Assembly: GCA_012518075.1 (NCBI GenBank) | Contig: JAAYTG010000106.1 | Location: 1 to 43,655, forward strand | From: Clostridiales bacterium | Lineage (GTDB): Bacteria > Bacillota > Clostridia > Caldicoprobacterales > UBA3941 | Direction: 5' to 3' | DNA length: 43,655 nt | Part shown: in pieces, positions 24,574 to 33,578 of the stretch | Layout: the number at the start of each line of letters is the position of its first letter | Numbering within the stretch: the stretch's first letter is position 1 | Notes under the pieces: generated by a model | The model's database searches: none | Seen by the model: the letters and a program-made list of their open reading frames with translations, nothing else | Told to the model about the DNA's origin: nothing | Translations under genes and position numbers: made by a program

Positions 24574-25734
24574 TTGAAAAAACGCATAGCTATAATTGGA
24601 TCAACTGGTTCTATTGGCACTCAGGCTATTGATATATTAACGGACTACCCCCAGCACTTCCAGATTAAGGGACTTGCTACCTACCAGAACATTGATCTTT
24701 TGAAGGAGCAAATAAACAAGGTGTTAGCTGACCAGGTTGTGGTTATAAATGAAGAGAGGGCTAAGGAGCTTAATAAAAACTTACTTCCAAATAATATAAG
24801 TCTTGGAGGTGGTAAGGAAGCTCTCTTGGACTTGGTAACCCGTGAAGACATCGATATGGTGTTAATGGCTCTTGTGGGTACTGCAGGTTTAGAGCCTACT
24901 ATAGCAGCTTTAAAGGCTGGGAAAATTGTGGCTCTAGCTAATAAGGAGGTTATGGTGGCTGGTGGGCAAATAGTTAATCAGCTTACCCAGGAGTTTGGCA
25001 GTAGTATTATTCCGGTAGATAGCGAACATTCTGCAATTTTTCAAGCTATTCAAGGGTGTAGGGATACGGCCAATGAGGTCAATAAGCTTATATTGACAGC
25101 TTCAGGAGGCCCTTTTAGGGGATATGGGAGAGAGAGGCTGAGGAAAGTAACCCGAGAGGATGCACTTAGGCATCCCAACTGGGAAATGGGCAATAAAATA
25201 ACCATTGACTCTGCAACATTGATGAACAAGGGCTTGGAAGTTATAGAGGCAAAATGGTTGTTTAATATGGATGTGGATAAAATTGAAGTATTGGTACACC
25301 CCCAGAGTATTATTCACTCTATGGTTCAATTTATCGATGGATCCGTCATAGCCCAAATGGGAGTACCAGATATGAGGCTTCCTATATTATATGCTTTCAC
25401 CTATCCCTATAGATTAAGAACTGAATTGAAGCCCTTAGATCTGGTGGAGATATCCAAGCTAACCTTTGAAGAGCCAGATTGGGATAATTTCCCTTGCCTT
25501 GGTTTTGCCTTTGAAGCCATGAGAATGGGGGGGACTATGCCTGTAGTTCTTAATGCGGCAAATGAGGTTGCAGTAGATTTATTTTTAAGAGGAAGACTAG
25601 CTTTTAAGGATATACCCATAATAATAGAGAGAGCTATGGGATCTCACAATATAATTAAAAATCCTAAGCTTTCTGATATATTGGATGTCGATCGGGTAAT
25701 TCGCGATATGTATAAAAAGGATGGTGTATTATGA
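24574..25734 (+). CDS. dxr: 1-deoxy-D-xylulose 5-phosphate reductoisomerase
   Basis: Dxr (IspC) converts DXP to 2-C-methyl-D-erythritol 4-phosphate with NADPH, the first committed step of the MEP isoprenoid pathway. The 386-residue product starts at TTG 24574 with the NADPH-binding GSTGSIGTQAIDIL. It shows LANKEVMVAGG, PVDSEHSAIFQ, ITIDSATLMNKGLE and HPQSIIHSMVQF (substrate and metal binding). An AAAGGATG ribosome site is present. Its TGA overlaps the rseP ATG. Confidence 0.98.
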   Translation: MKKRIAIIGSTGSIGTQAIDILTDYPQHFQIKGLATYQNIDLLKEQINKVLADQVVVINEERAKELNKNLLPNNISLGGGKEALLDLVTREDIDMVLMALVGTAGLEPTIAALKAGKIVALANKEVMVAGGQIVNQLTQEFGSSIIPVDSEHSAIFQAIQGCRDTANEVNKLILTASGGPFRGYGRERLRKVTREDALRHPNWEMGNKITIDSATLMNKGLEVIEAKWLFNMDVDKIEVLVHPQSIIHSMVQFIDGSVIAQMGVPDMRLPILYAFTYPYRLRTELKPLDLVEISKLTFEEPDWDNFPCLGFAFEAMRMGGTMPVVLNAANEVAVDLFLRGRLAFKDIPIIIERAMGSHNIIKNPKLSDILDVDRVIRDMYKKDGVL

Positions 25735-26765
25735 CGACTATTATTACCGCCCTAATTCTATTTGGGGTTATCGTGATGGTTCACGAATTAGGGCATTTTT
25801 TGGTAGCTAAATGGGTAGGGATCCCGGCAGAGGAGTTTGCAATAGGGATGGGCCCCAAGATATACCAACACAAGGGCAAGAATACGGTTTTTTCAATAAG
25901 AGCCTTGCCCATCGGTGGCTATGTAAAGTTTATTGGTGAAGATGAGGCAAGTGATGATCCCAGATCCTTTGGTAATGCTAAGGTATGGAAGCGATTTCTG
26001 GTCATCCTATCCGGACCCTTAATGAACTTCTTGCTAGCAGTTCTACTTCTAGCTATATTTTTTATGTCATTTGGAACAGTACAGACTTCCACCCATGTAT
26101 ATGAAATAATTGATGGTTCACCTGCACAAGAGGCTGGATTGCAGGTAGGGGACAAAATCATTGAGATAAATGGTGTAAAACTTGATGAAAGTGATGAAGA
26201 AAAAGGTATTGAAGTTTTTAGGGATATTATAAAAAAACAGGGGCATGAGCCCTTAAATGTAACCATTCTTAGGGATGGGCAGACACAAGGATTAGAGATA
26301 AAGGCAAACTACTCTGAAGGGAAAAATTCATACGAGATAGGTATTTATTTTGGTAAAATAGAGCGCCATGGATTGCTATCTGCTATTGGTTTAGGTTTTT
26401 TACAAACTGGCAGGCTTATAGGTATAATGGTGCAATTAGTAGGCTCTCTTATTTTTAGAGGGCAGGGATTGAATGAGATAGTGGGACCTGTCGGTATTGT
26501 CGGGGAGATCGGCAAGGCAGTCCAAGCAGGCTTTCAGGACGTTCTCAACCTTGCAATAATCATAACCCTTAATTTAGGGATCATAAATCTAATACCCTTC
26601 CCTGCGCTGGACGGAGGTAGGCTGACATTATTAATCCTAGAAGGCTTTAGAGGGAAACCTCTTGACCCAGAGAAAGAGGGTTATTTCCATTTTGTAGGTT
26701 TTGTTCTTTTAATTATACTAATGATAGTGGTAACCTTTAAGGATGTAACCACACGGTGGTTTTAG
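25731..26765 (+). CDS. rseP: RIP metalloprotease RseP (site-2 protease)
   Basis: This is a membrane-embedded zinc protease that cleaves anti-sigma factors and signal peptide remnants (RasP in Bacillus). The 344-residue product has the HExxH zinc motif (His18, Glu19, His22: VMVHELGHFLVAKW), one PDZ domain (about 110-195, with GSPAQEAGLQVGDKIIEING), and the second catalytic motif NLIPFPALDGGRL. There are four membrane helices. It overlaps dxr by 4 bases (ATGA). Confidence 0.97.
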   Translation: MTTIITALILFGVIVMVHELGHFLVAKWVGIPAEEFAIGMGPKIYQHKGKNTVFSIRALPIGGYVKFIGEDEASDDPRSFGNAKVWKRFLVILSGPLMNFLLAVLLLAIFFMSFGTVQTSTHVYEIIDGSPAQEAGLQVGDKIIEINGVKLDESDEEKGIEVFRDIIKKQGHEPLNVTILRDGQTQGLEIKANYSEGKNSYEIGIYFGKIERHGLLSAIGLGFLQTGRLIGIMVQLVGSLIFRGQGLNEIVGPVGIVGEIGKAVQAGFQDVLNLAIIITLNLGIINLIPFPALDGGRLTLLILEGFRGKPLDPEKEGYFHFVGFVLLIILMIVVTFKDVTTRWF

Positions 26766-26779
26766 AAAAGGAGACTGGT

Positions 26780-27862
26780 ATGAATAGGAAGCTGACCAAG
26801 AAGGTTAAGGTTGGTGATATTGGAATGGGCGGTGATTGGCCCATTTCACTTCAATCCATGACCAATACCGATACTAGGGATGCACAAGCTACCATAAGGC
26901 AGATTATACAGCTTCAAGAAGCCGGATGCGACCTGGTGCGTATAGCGGTATTTGATAAGGATTGTGTTAGCAATATTAAGAAGATAAAAGCTGCTTCAAA
27001 GCTACCTTTAGTTGCAGATATACATTTCGACTATAAGCTGGCTGTTGCTTCAATAGAGCAGGGTATAGATAAGCTGCGGATTAATCCTGGCAATATCGGA
27101 AGTGAGCAAGGCGTTAGAGAGATTGTGGATGCAGCCAAGGAAAGGCAGATCCCCATACGGATAGGGGTAAACGGTGGCTCCCTAAAGAAAGAATTCTTGT
27201 ACAAGTATGGGAATACACCACTAGCCATGGTAGAAAGCGCTTTAGAACAAATAAGGATTTTGGAAAAGTTAGGATACCATGATATAGTTATATCATTGAA
27301 AGCCTCCAGTGTACTCAAGACAGTTGAGGCTTATCGCTCCATAGCCCAGCGAATAGATTATCCACTTCACCTAGGAATAACTGAAGCAGGGACTTCCTGG
27401 AGTGGTACTATAAAATCCAGTATAGGGATTGGATCTCTTTTATTAGATGGTATCGGTGATACCATAAGGGTATCTTTAACCGCTGATCCTGTTCAAGAGA
27501 TAAAGGTGGGCAAGGAGATTTTAAAGACCTTGGGCCTACGAAAAGAGGGCATAGAGATTATCTCATGTCCAACTTGTGGTAGATGCAATATTAATCTAGA
27601 GCAAATAGTAAATGAGGTAGAGGAGCAAATCCAGGATATAAAGGATCCCATCACTATCGCAGTTATGGGATGTGTAGTAAATGGCCCTGGGGAGGCCAAG
27701 GAGGCAGACATAGGGATAGCCGGCGGTAAGGGAAGGGTAGCCCTTTTCAAAAAGGGGAAAACTATAGGTACATTCCCTCAGGAAGAAGCTGTAACCAGGC
27801 TTGTTTCTGAGATCCGGAGGATGACGAAAAGTGAAAGTGGTTGCAATAATACCCGCATATAA
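26780..27862 (+). CDS. ispG: 4-hydroxy-3-methylbut-2-enyl diphosphate synthase (IspG)
   Basis: IspG is a [4Fe-4S] enzyme in the MEP isoprenoid pathway. From ATG 26780 (AAGGAGA site 7 bases upstream) the product is 360 residues. It shows SLQSMTNTDTRD, the TIM-barrel motif VADIHFDYKLA, RINPGNIG, and the iron-sulphur Cys motifs SCPTCGRCNINLE and VMGCVVNGPGEAKEADIGI. A GTG at 26756 would add eight residues that overlap rseP. The 3' end overlaps the next gene by 32 bases. Confidence 0.97.
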   Translation: MNRKLTKKVKVGDIGMGGDWPISLQSMTNTDTRDAQATIRQIIQLQEAGCDLVRIAVFDKDCVSNIKKIKAASKLPLVADIHFDYKLAVASIEQGIDKLRINPGNIGSEQGVREIVDAAKERQIPIRIGVNGGSLKKEFLYKYGNTPLAMVESALEQIRILEKLGYHDIVISLKASSVLKTVEAYRSIAQRIDYPLHLGITEAGTSWSGTIKSSIGIGSLLLDGIGDTIRVSLTADPVQEIKVGKEILKTLGLRKEGIEIISCPTCGRCNINLEQIVNEVEEQIQDIKDPITIAVMGCVVNGPGEAKEADIGIAGGKGRVALFKKGKTIGTFPQEEAVTRLVSEIRRMTKSESGCNNTRI

Positions 27863-28460
27863 TGAAGAAAAAAATATAGGCTCTGTTCTGTCTGTGCTAA
27901 CACAGGTCGAAGAAATAACAGAGATCCTAGTAGTCAATGATGGATCCACGGATGGTACTAGCCAAATTGTGCGTTCCTTTGGTGTTAAGCTTATAGAACT
28001 GCAAGAAAATCGAGGAAAGAGCTTAGCCATGTGGACAGGGGTAAGGCATAGCAAGGCCCCCATAATTATATTCTTAGATGCTGATTTGATTGGACTTACG
28101 AGAAGTCAGATAAAAGACATGATAATCCCCATTATCCAAGGCTATGCTGATATGACATTGGGGATTTTTTGTTCAGGACGATCCGTGACTGATTTGGCCC
28201 AAAAAATCGCGCCTTATCTTACAGGGCAAAGGGCCATGAAGAGGTGGGTCTTAGAGGGCTTAGACCAGGAGGATTGGGAGACGGGTTTTGGTATCGAAAT
28301 GGCCATAACTCGACAGGCAAAAAATTCGAATCTTAGGATTATGAAAGTGCCCTTGGCCAATACCACCCATCTAATGAAGGAAGAAAAAATGGGCGTGGTA
28401 AAGGGGGTAGCGGCAAGGGCGAAAATGTATTGGGAAATTATGAAGCAATTGAGTCATTGA
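27831..28460 (+). CDS. Family 2 glycosyltransferase, substrate unknown
   Basis: The 209-residue product is a soluble GT-A fold glycosyltransferase: VVAIIPAYNEEKNIGSVL, then EILVVNDGSTDGT, and the metal-binding DxD at Asp83-Asp85 (IIIFLDADLIG). It lacks C-terminal membrane helices. It starts at GTG 27831 with GGAGG at 27816-27820, within ispG. In the C-terminal half, DWETGFGIEMAIT looks like the acceptor-side region. The donor and acceptor are unknown. Relatives include polyprenyl-phosphate sugar transferases and glucosyl-3-phosphoglycerate synthases. Neighbours (undecaprenyl and isoprenoid genes) favour a lipid-linked acceptor, but that is inference. Confidence 0.85.
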   Translation: MKVVAIIPAYNEEKNIGSVLSVLTQVEEITEILVVNDGSTDGTSQIVRSFGVKLIELQENRGKSLAMWTGVRHSKAPIIIFLDADLIGLTRSQIKDMIIPIIQGYADMTLGIFCSGRSVTDLAQKIAPYLTGQRAMKRWVLEGLDQEDWETGFGIEMAITRQAKNSNLRIMKVPLANTTHLMKEEKMGVVKGVAARAKMYWEIMKQLSH

Positions 28461-28488
28461 TGTGGGTTGAAAGGGGGAGCTTTTTAAT

Positions 28489-31400
28489 TTGCTTATACAA
28501 GAGCTTTTAGGCGTAGATGATAATGAGCAATTAGAGGATTGTATTTTAAAGAAGACTAAAGTTTATATAAAAGAGCGGCGTTGGGAGATTATAATAGAAT
28601 CTCCTAATTACATAGATTCCCAACTTATCTTTGAAATAGAAGATTCAATAAAAGAAAAAATAGGCAGCATAGATGATATAAGAATTATAGTTAACTATCC
28701 CCAAGCCAGGGAATGGTTTTACAATAATTTTGAAGTAGCCTGGGAGGACATTAAAAATAGAATATGCAGGGATTTTCCTTCATGTGGCAGGTGGCTAACC
28801 AATTGCCGTGCCTGCTTTGATGGGGATGAGCTTAATCTAACCTTTAACAATCCCCTGGCTGTTGACCTATTTGATTCACAAAAAATAAATAATTATATAG
28901 AGAACTGTATAAGGACTTTATTCAACCTTAATTGTAAAGTTCAAATGTTAATAGACCAGGATGAATTGGAAACACATCAAGAGAAATATACTGCTAAAAA
29001 AGAGCAGGAAGATTCAGTTCTTATAAAAGAAGCTATTAACAACAATGGGCAGGATAATAAATTCTCTAAACCAGGGCCAGGCTCTCTTGGCAAAAAGGGC
29101 CAGAAAGAACTTCTTGTTTTGGGTAAGCCCTTTAAAGGGGAGGCTACTCCTATCGATGAACTGAAGGAAGATAGTGGAAGGGTTATAGTAAAGGGGCAGG
29201 TATTTGATATAGAGACTAGGGAGACCAGAAGTGGGAAAATCATCTTTAATATGGATATAACAGACTATAAAAACTCCATTACCATAAAGGCTTTCTGCAA
29301 TAAGGACCAGGCAGACAAGATAAGCAGTTTGGTTAAAAGAGATGATTGGATTTTGATCCGGGGTGAATGTGTCTATGATAAGTACCAAAGGGATGTAGTA
29401 ATAATCTTTAATGATCTAATGATAAGTGATTCAGAAGAAAGGGAGGATAATGAACACATTAAGAGGGTTGAGCTCCATCTTCATACTCAAATGAGTGCTA
29501 TGGACGGGGTATCTTCAGTTAATTCCCTGGTGTCTAGAGCTGCAAAATGGGGTCATCCAGCTATTGCTATAACGGACCATGGTGTTTTGCAGGCTTTCCC
29601 AGAGGCCTATATGGCAGGAAAAAAGCATGGGATAAAAATTATTTATGGTGTTGAGGCTTATCTAGTAAATGACTGCAGGCCCATGATATTAAACGGTAAT
29701 GAGATGGATTTTAACCAGCCTGTAATAGTTTTTGACATAGAGACCACTGGACTAGATCCAAAGAAAGATAGAATTACTGAGATTGGTGCCGTCAAAATTG
29801 TAAACAAAGAAGTCGTTGACAGCTTTCAAACTTTTGTTAATCCTGAGGTACCTATACCTGCAAAGATTACTAAGCTGACGGGTATAAATGATGATATGGT
29901 CAAGGATGCTCCTTTAATCCACCAAGCTCTTGAGATGTTTAAAGATTTTTGTGGGGATGCGGCTTTGGCTGCTCATAATGCTCCCTTTGATATAGGATTT
30001 GTAAGGGAAAAAGGCAAGGATATAGGATGGAAAATAAATAATCCCATCATCGACACTCTTATACTGTCAAGGGAACTTATTCAGGATTTGAAAAGGCATA
30101 GACTGGATCAGGTAGCCAAGCATTTTGACATAAGATTGGATAATCACCATAGAGCAAAAGATGATGCGACAGCTACAGGACAAATTTTGATAAAGCTATT
30201 TGAGATGCTGGAGGATATGGGCATAGGACGGCTGATAGACATCAATTCCGCCTTTACTCATATTACCAACATTAATTCGTTACCCTCTAACCATGCCCTC
30301 ATATTGGTAAAGGATAAGGCAGGTCTAAAAAATCTTTATAAGCTGGTTTCCAAGTCCCATATAGACTTTTTTTACAGAAGGCCACGAATACCAAAGAGTG
30401 TCCTGATGAAATATAGAGAGGGGCTTATAATAGGTTCAGGCTGCGAAGCTGGGGAACTATATAAGGCGATGGTTAAAGGAAGCCCTTACAATGAAGTTAG
30501 GGAAATAGCACAGTTTTATGACTTCCTAGAGGTACAGCCTATAGATAACAACGCATACCTGGTTAGAGAGGGGTATGTAGAGGGTAGGAAAGCTCTAGAA
30601 AAGATTAACAAGAGCATTGTTAAGCTAGGAAAAAAAATAGGCAAACCCGTTGTGGCAACAGGAGATGTACATTTTCTTGACCCTCAAGATGAATATTTTA
30701 GAAGGATTTTGATGAGTGGACAAGGCTACCGTGATGCTGACCAGCAGCCACCCCTATATTTTAAGACCACCAGAGATATGTTAGATGACTTTAAGTATTT
30801 GGAACAAGAGACGGCTATGGAAATTGTCATCCATAATCCAAGGCTTATCGCAGACTCAGTAGAAGAAATACAACCTATTCCCAGTGGCCTCTTTACTCCA
30901 GAAATTCCTGGGGCGGAAGAACAGATTAGCCAAATGTCCTGGGAGAACGCCTACAGGATATACGGAGACCCACTTCCGGATATAGTTCAAAAGCGTTTGG
31001 AGAAAGAATTGAACGCTATTATAAAACACGGTTTTGCGGTTCTATACCTTATATCACATAAACTGGTAAAGAAATCCTTGGCAGATGGCTATTTAGTCGG
31101 ATCTAGAGGTTCTGTTGGTTCTTCTTTTGTAGCCTATATGACCGATATAACTGAGGTAAATCCCCTAGCTCCTCACTACGTATGTCCTAAGTGTAAGCAT
31201 AGTGATTTTGATATTGACAAGGCTCAATATGGCGTAGGAGTGGATCTGCCGGATACAGATTGTCCCAAGTGTGGAACTACCTATAAAAAGGACGGATATG
31301 ACATACCATTTGAAGTCTTTCTAGGATTTGAGGGTGATAAGGTCCCAGATATAGATTTGAACTTCTCCGGAGAATACCAACCTACGGCCCATAAGTATAC

Positions 31401-32766
31401 CGAGGAATTGTTCGGGGAAGGACATGTGTTTAGGGCGGGAACTATTGGAACCATAGCAGAAAAGACCGCCTTTGGATTTGTTAAGAAATACTTAGATGAG
31501 CGGGATATGGTAGTATCTAATGCTGAGATTAAAAGGCTGGTTGCCGGATGCACAGGAGTGAAAAGGACTACAGGGCAACATCCAGGTGGAATAATGGTTG
31601 TTCCCAAGAGCAAAGAAATATACGATTTTTCTCCTATACAATATCCGGCCGACGCCAAGGGTGCAGGGGTTATCACTACCCATTTCGACTACAACTTTAT
31701 ACATGAAAACCTAGTTAAGCTTGATATATTAGGGCACGATGATCCTACAACTATTAGGATGTTGGAGGATATAACTGGACAGGATGCAAGAAGTATTCCT
31801 TTAGATGATGAAAGAACTATGTCCATATTTTCAGGTACGGAAGTCCTGAACCTTAAGCCAGAGGATATAGGAAGTGAAGTAGGCACTTTTGGAATTCCAG
31901 AGTTTGGCACAAGATTTGTCAGGCAAATGTTAGTGGATACAAAGCCTACAACCTTTGGTGAACTCATAAGAATAAGTGGACTTTCCCACGGTACTGATGT
32001 TTGGCTCAACAACGCCCAGGATTTAATTAGGAATGGTATAGCCCAGCTCTCCGAAGTTATCTCCACTAGGGACGATATAATGATATATCTAATTTATAAA
32101 GGTATAGAGCCAACCATGGCATTCCAGATTATGGAGAGTGTTCGAAGGGGTAGAGGTTTGACTCTGGAATTTGAAGAGGCTATGGTGTCCAAGAATGTGC
32201 CTGACTGGTTTATTGACTCCTGTAAAAAGATTAAGTATATGTTCCCCAAGGCTCATGCTGCAGCCTACGTGATAATGGCATTTAGGATAGCCTACTTTAA
32301 AGTTAATTACCCTCATGCTTTCTATGGGACATATTTTACAATAAAGTCAAATGATTTTGATGCTGAGATTGCTTTAAGTGGAAAGGAAGCCGTCAGGAAT
32401 TCAATAATGGAATTGGAATCCAAGGGGAATGGGATGACTGCAAAAGAGAGAAGCACCTTAACCATTTTAGAGGTGGTATTGGAGATGTATTGCAGAAATA
32501 TTCGTTTTTTACCTGTAGATTTATATCAGTCCCATCCCACCAGGTTTTCGATTGTGGATAATGCCATAAGACCTCCCCTAAATACCTTGCAGGGGGTAGG
32601 AGCAAATGCGGCTTTAAGTATTGCTGAGGGCAGGAAGCAAGGAGAGTTTATCTCTGTAGAAGACTTAAGAGAAAGGACAAGAATTACTAAAACTGCTATC
32701 GAGGTCTTAAGAAAACATGGTGCTTTAAAGGATCTTCCCGAAACTAGCCAGCTCTCCTTATTTTAA
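28489..32766 (+). CDS. polC: DNA polymerase III alpha subunit, Gram-positive type PolC
   Basis: PolC is the replicative polymerase of Firmicutes with built-in proofreading. The 1425-residue product has an N-terminal region (1-220), an OB domain (about 225-320) and a PHP domain (RVELHLHTQMSAMDG). A DnaQ-like 3'-5' exonuclease follows (about 412-580, FDIETTGLDPKKDRITEIGA), then a zinc motif (YVCPKCKHSDF ... DCPKCGTTYK) near 897, and the catalytic Asp motif PDIDLNFSGEYQ near 954. It starts at TTG 28489 with AAGGGGGA upstream. Length is close to the Bacillus protein (about 1437). The gene is followed by a 317-base non-coding region. Confidence 0.98.
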   Translation: MLIQELLGVDDNEQLEDCILKKTKVYIKERRWEIIIESPNYIDSQLIFEIEDSIKEKIGSIDDIRIIVNYPQAREWFYNNFEVAWEDIKNRICRDFPSCGRWLTNCRACFDGDELNLTFNNPLAVDLFDSQKINNYIENCIRTLFNLNCKVQMLIDQDELETHQEKYTAKKEQEDSVLIKEAINNNGQDNKFSKPGPGSLGKKGQKELLVLGKPFKGEATPIDELKEDSGRVIVKGQVFDIETRETRSGKIIFNMDITDYKNSITIKAFCNKDQADKISSLVKRDDWILIRGECVYDKYQRDVVIIFNDLMISDSEEREDNEHIKRVELHLHTQMSAMDGVSSVNSLVSRAAKWGHPAIAITDHGVLQAFPEAYMAGKKHGIKIIYGVEAYLVNDCRPMILNGNEMDFNQPVIVFDIETTGLDPKKDRITEIGAVKIVNKEVVDSFQTFVNPEVPIPAKITKLTGINDDMVKDAPLIHQALEMFKDFCGDAALAAHNAPFDIGFVREKGKDIGWKINNPIIDTLILSRELIQDLKRHRLDQVAKHFDIRLDNHHRAKDDATATGQILIKLFEMLEDMGIGRLIDINSAFTHITNINSLPSNHALILVKDKAGLKNLYKLVSKSHIDFFYRRPRIPKSVLMKYREGLIIGSGCEAGELYKAMVKGSPYNEVREIAQFYDFLEVQPIDNNAYLVREGYVEGRKALEKINKSIVKLGKKIGKPVVATGDVHFLDPQDEYFRRILMSGQGYRDADQQPPLYFKTTRDMLDDFKYLEQETAMEIVIHNPRLIADSVEEIQPIPSGLFTPEIPGAEEQISQMSWENAYRIYGDPLPDIVQKRLEKELNAIIKHGFAVLYLISHKLVKKSLADGYLVGSRGSVGSSFVAYMTDITEVNPLAPHYVCPKCKHSDFDIDKAQYGVGVDLPDTDCPKCGTTYKKDGYDIPFEVFLGFEGDKVPDIDLNFSGEYQPTAHKYTEELFGEGHVFRAGTIGTIAEKTAFGFVKKYLDERDMVVSNAEIKRLVAGCTGVKRTTGQHPGGIMVVPKSKEIYDFSPIQYPADAKGAGVITTHFDYNFIHENLVKLDILGHDDPTTIRMLEDITGQDARSIPLDDERTMSIFSGTEVLNLKPEDIGSEVGTFGIPEFGTRFVRQMLVDTKPTTFGELIRISGLSHGTDVWLNNAQDLIRNGIAQLSEVISTRDDIMIYLIYKGIEPTMAFQIMESVRRGRGLTLEFEEAMVSKNVPDWFIDSCKKIKYMFPKAHAAAYVIMAFRIAYFKVNYPHAFYGTYFTIKSNDFDAEIALSGKEAVRNSIMELESKGNGMTAKERSTLTILEVVLEMYCRNIRFLPVDLYQSHPTRFSIVDNAIRPPLNTLQGVGANAALSIAEGRKQGEFISVEDLRERTRITKTAIEVLRKHGALKDLPETSQLSLF

Positions 32767-32768
32767 GC

Positions 32769-32797
32769 TTGCATTGCGGTCCCTTTGATGCTATAAT
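32769..32797 (+). promoter_or_regulatory. Strong sigma-A promoter for the rimP-nusA-infB operon
   Basis: TTGCAT (32769-32774) and TATAAT (32792-32797) are spaced by 17 bases. The -10 is perfect and the -35 matches four of six. It begins two bases after the polC stop. It would start transcription near 32804 and drive the translation/RNA operon. Confidence 0.85.
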
Positions 32798-32830
32798 GGA
32801 TTTTAGATTAAATAGTAGGTTTGAAAGACG

Positions 32831-32849
32831 GAGTGGGGAAGCCCCACTC
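32831..32849 (+). promoter_or_regulatory. GC-rich hairpin in the rimP leader
   Basis: GAGTGGGG (32831-32838) pairs perfectly with CCCCACTC (32842-32849) around an AAG loop, one of the few GC-rich stretches in a non-coding region. TTTCGTATT follows, a weak U-tract, so it might act as a partial terminator/attenuator of the promoter just upstream, or as a structural core of the leader. GAAA (32823-32826) can also pair with TTTC (32850-32853) across a 4-base bulge. Confidence 0.7.
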
Positions 32850-33001
32850 TTTCGTATTATAAGACCCATAAATACTATTTCGAGAATTATTGAATACTAT
32901 TGAGTAAGACTAATAATAAGGTCATAAGCTAGATTAACTTCTTGTTCTAGTTGAATTGTTATAACTATAGGAAGCTAATGCTCTATTGATTAGTGAAAAT
33001 T

Positions 33002-33026
33002 CCATAGCCATTATTATGGTTATAGG
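33002..33026 (+). promoter_or_regulatory. Bulged hairpin upstream of the rimP start
   Basis: CCATAGCCAT (33002-33011) pairs with ATGGTTATAGG (33016-33026) around a TATT loop, with one unpaired A and one G-U pair. It shares bases 33002-33007 with an alternative hairpin on its left (32965-32973 with 33000-33007). No U-run follows. Confidence 0.5.
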
Positions 33027-33027
33027 A

Positions 33028-33055
33028 TTGACAATGATAAGGAGTTAACTAAGAT
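33028..33055 (+). promoter_or_regulatory. Second candidate promoter for rimP
   Basis: A perfect -35 box TTGACA (33028-33033) is followed 16 bases later by TAAGAT (33050-33055), which matches four of six -10 positions. If active it would give a short leader starting near 33062. The weaker -10 makes this less certain than the promoter at 32769. Confidence 0.4.
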
Positions 33056-33083
33056 ATAAAAGCTATAATATGGAGGTAAAATT

Positions 33084-33542
33084 GTGGCTAAGAAAAACAT
33101 GGAGCAAATTGCTGAGGAGATTGCATTACCAATACTAGACGAGTTGGGCTATGAATTAGTGGATGTAGAGTATAAAAAGGAAGGAGCCCATTGGTATCTT
33201 AGAATATATATTGATAAGCCTGGTGGCGTGACCATTGATGACTGCCAAGAGGCAAGCGACAGAATAAATACAGCTTTAGATGAAGCTGTTACTGTAACCT
33301 ATGATTTTCTGGAAATATCTTCTCCTGGGCTGGATCGCCCACTTAAGAAGGATAAAGATTTTATCCGCTACATGGGTCGTAAGGTTGATGTTAAACTGTA
33401 CAAGGCTATTAAGGGAACTAAAAATTATACTGGTGAGTTAGTAGGTCTGGTTGATGGGAACATTCACGTCACGGTGGATGGAGAGCTTATGGAGTTTAAA
33501 CGGGAAGAAGTAGCTATAATTCGATTAGCAATAGAATTTTAA
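33084..33542 (+). CDS. rimP: Ribosome maturation factor RimP
   Basis: RimP helps mature the 30S subunit. The 152-residue product begins after GTG 33084 (GGAGGT six bases upstream) and shows the family motifs LGYELVDVEYKKEGAHWYLRIYIDKPGG (as two adjoining parts), TIDDCQEASDRINTALD and LEISSPGLDRPLKKDKDF. The C-terminal part is an SH3-like domain. It heads the operon with nusA, as in most bacteria. Confidence 0.98.
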   Translation: MAKKNMEQIAEEIALPILDELGYELVDVEYKKEGAHWYLRIYIDKPGGVTIDDCQEASDRINTALDEAVTVTYDFLEISSPGLDRPLKKDKDFIRYMGRKVDVKLYKAIKGTKNYTGELVGLVDGNIHVTVDGELMEFKREEVAIIRLAIEF

Positions 33543-33578
33543 TATTATATTAATGCTCTTTGAGGAGGAGTTTGAAGA

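Larger units (their letters stand above)
32767..33083 (+). promoter_or_regulatory. Non-coding region: promoters and structured leader of the rimP operon
   Basis: No gene is visible in these 317 bases. They hold a strong promoter (32769-32797), a GC-rich hairpin (32831-32849), a possible closing helix around it (32810-32817 with 32873-32880), two overlapping hairpins (32965-33007 and 33002-33026), a second candidate promoter (33028-33055) and a GGAGGT ribosome site (33072-33077) for rimP. The predicted transcript from the first promoter would have a leader of about 280 bases. No intrinsic terminator for polC is evident apart from what the GC-rich hairpin may provide. Confidence 0.75.

Noticed and set aside
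27596-28063. 155-codon open frame on the minus strand across ispG and the glycosyltransferase
   Set aside because: No family pattern, and it overlaps two well-supported genes. The overlap of those genes keeps the opposite strand open by chance.
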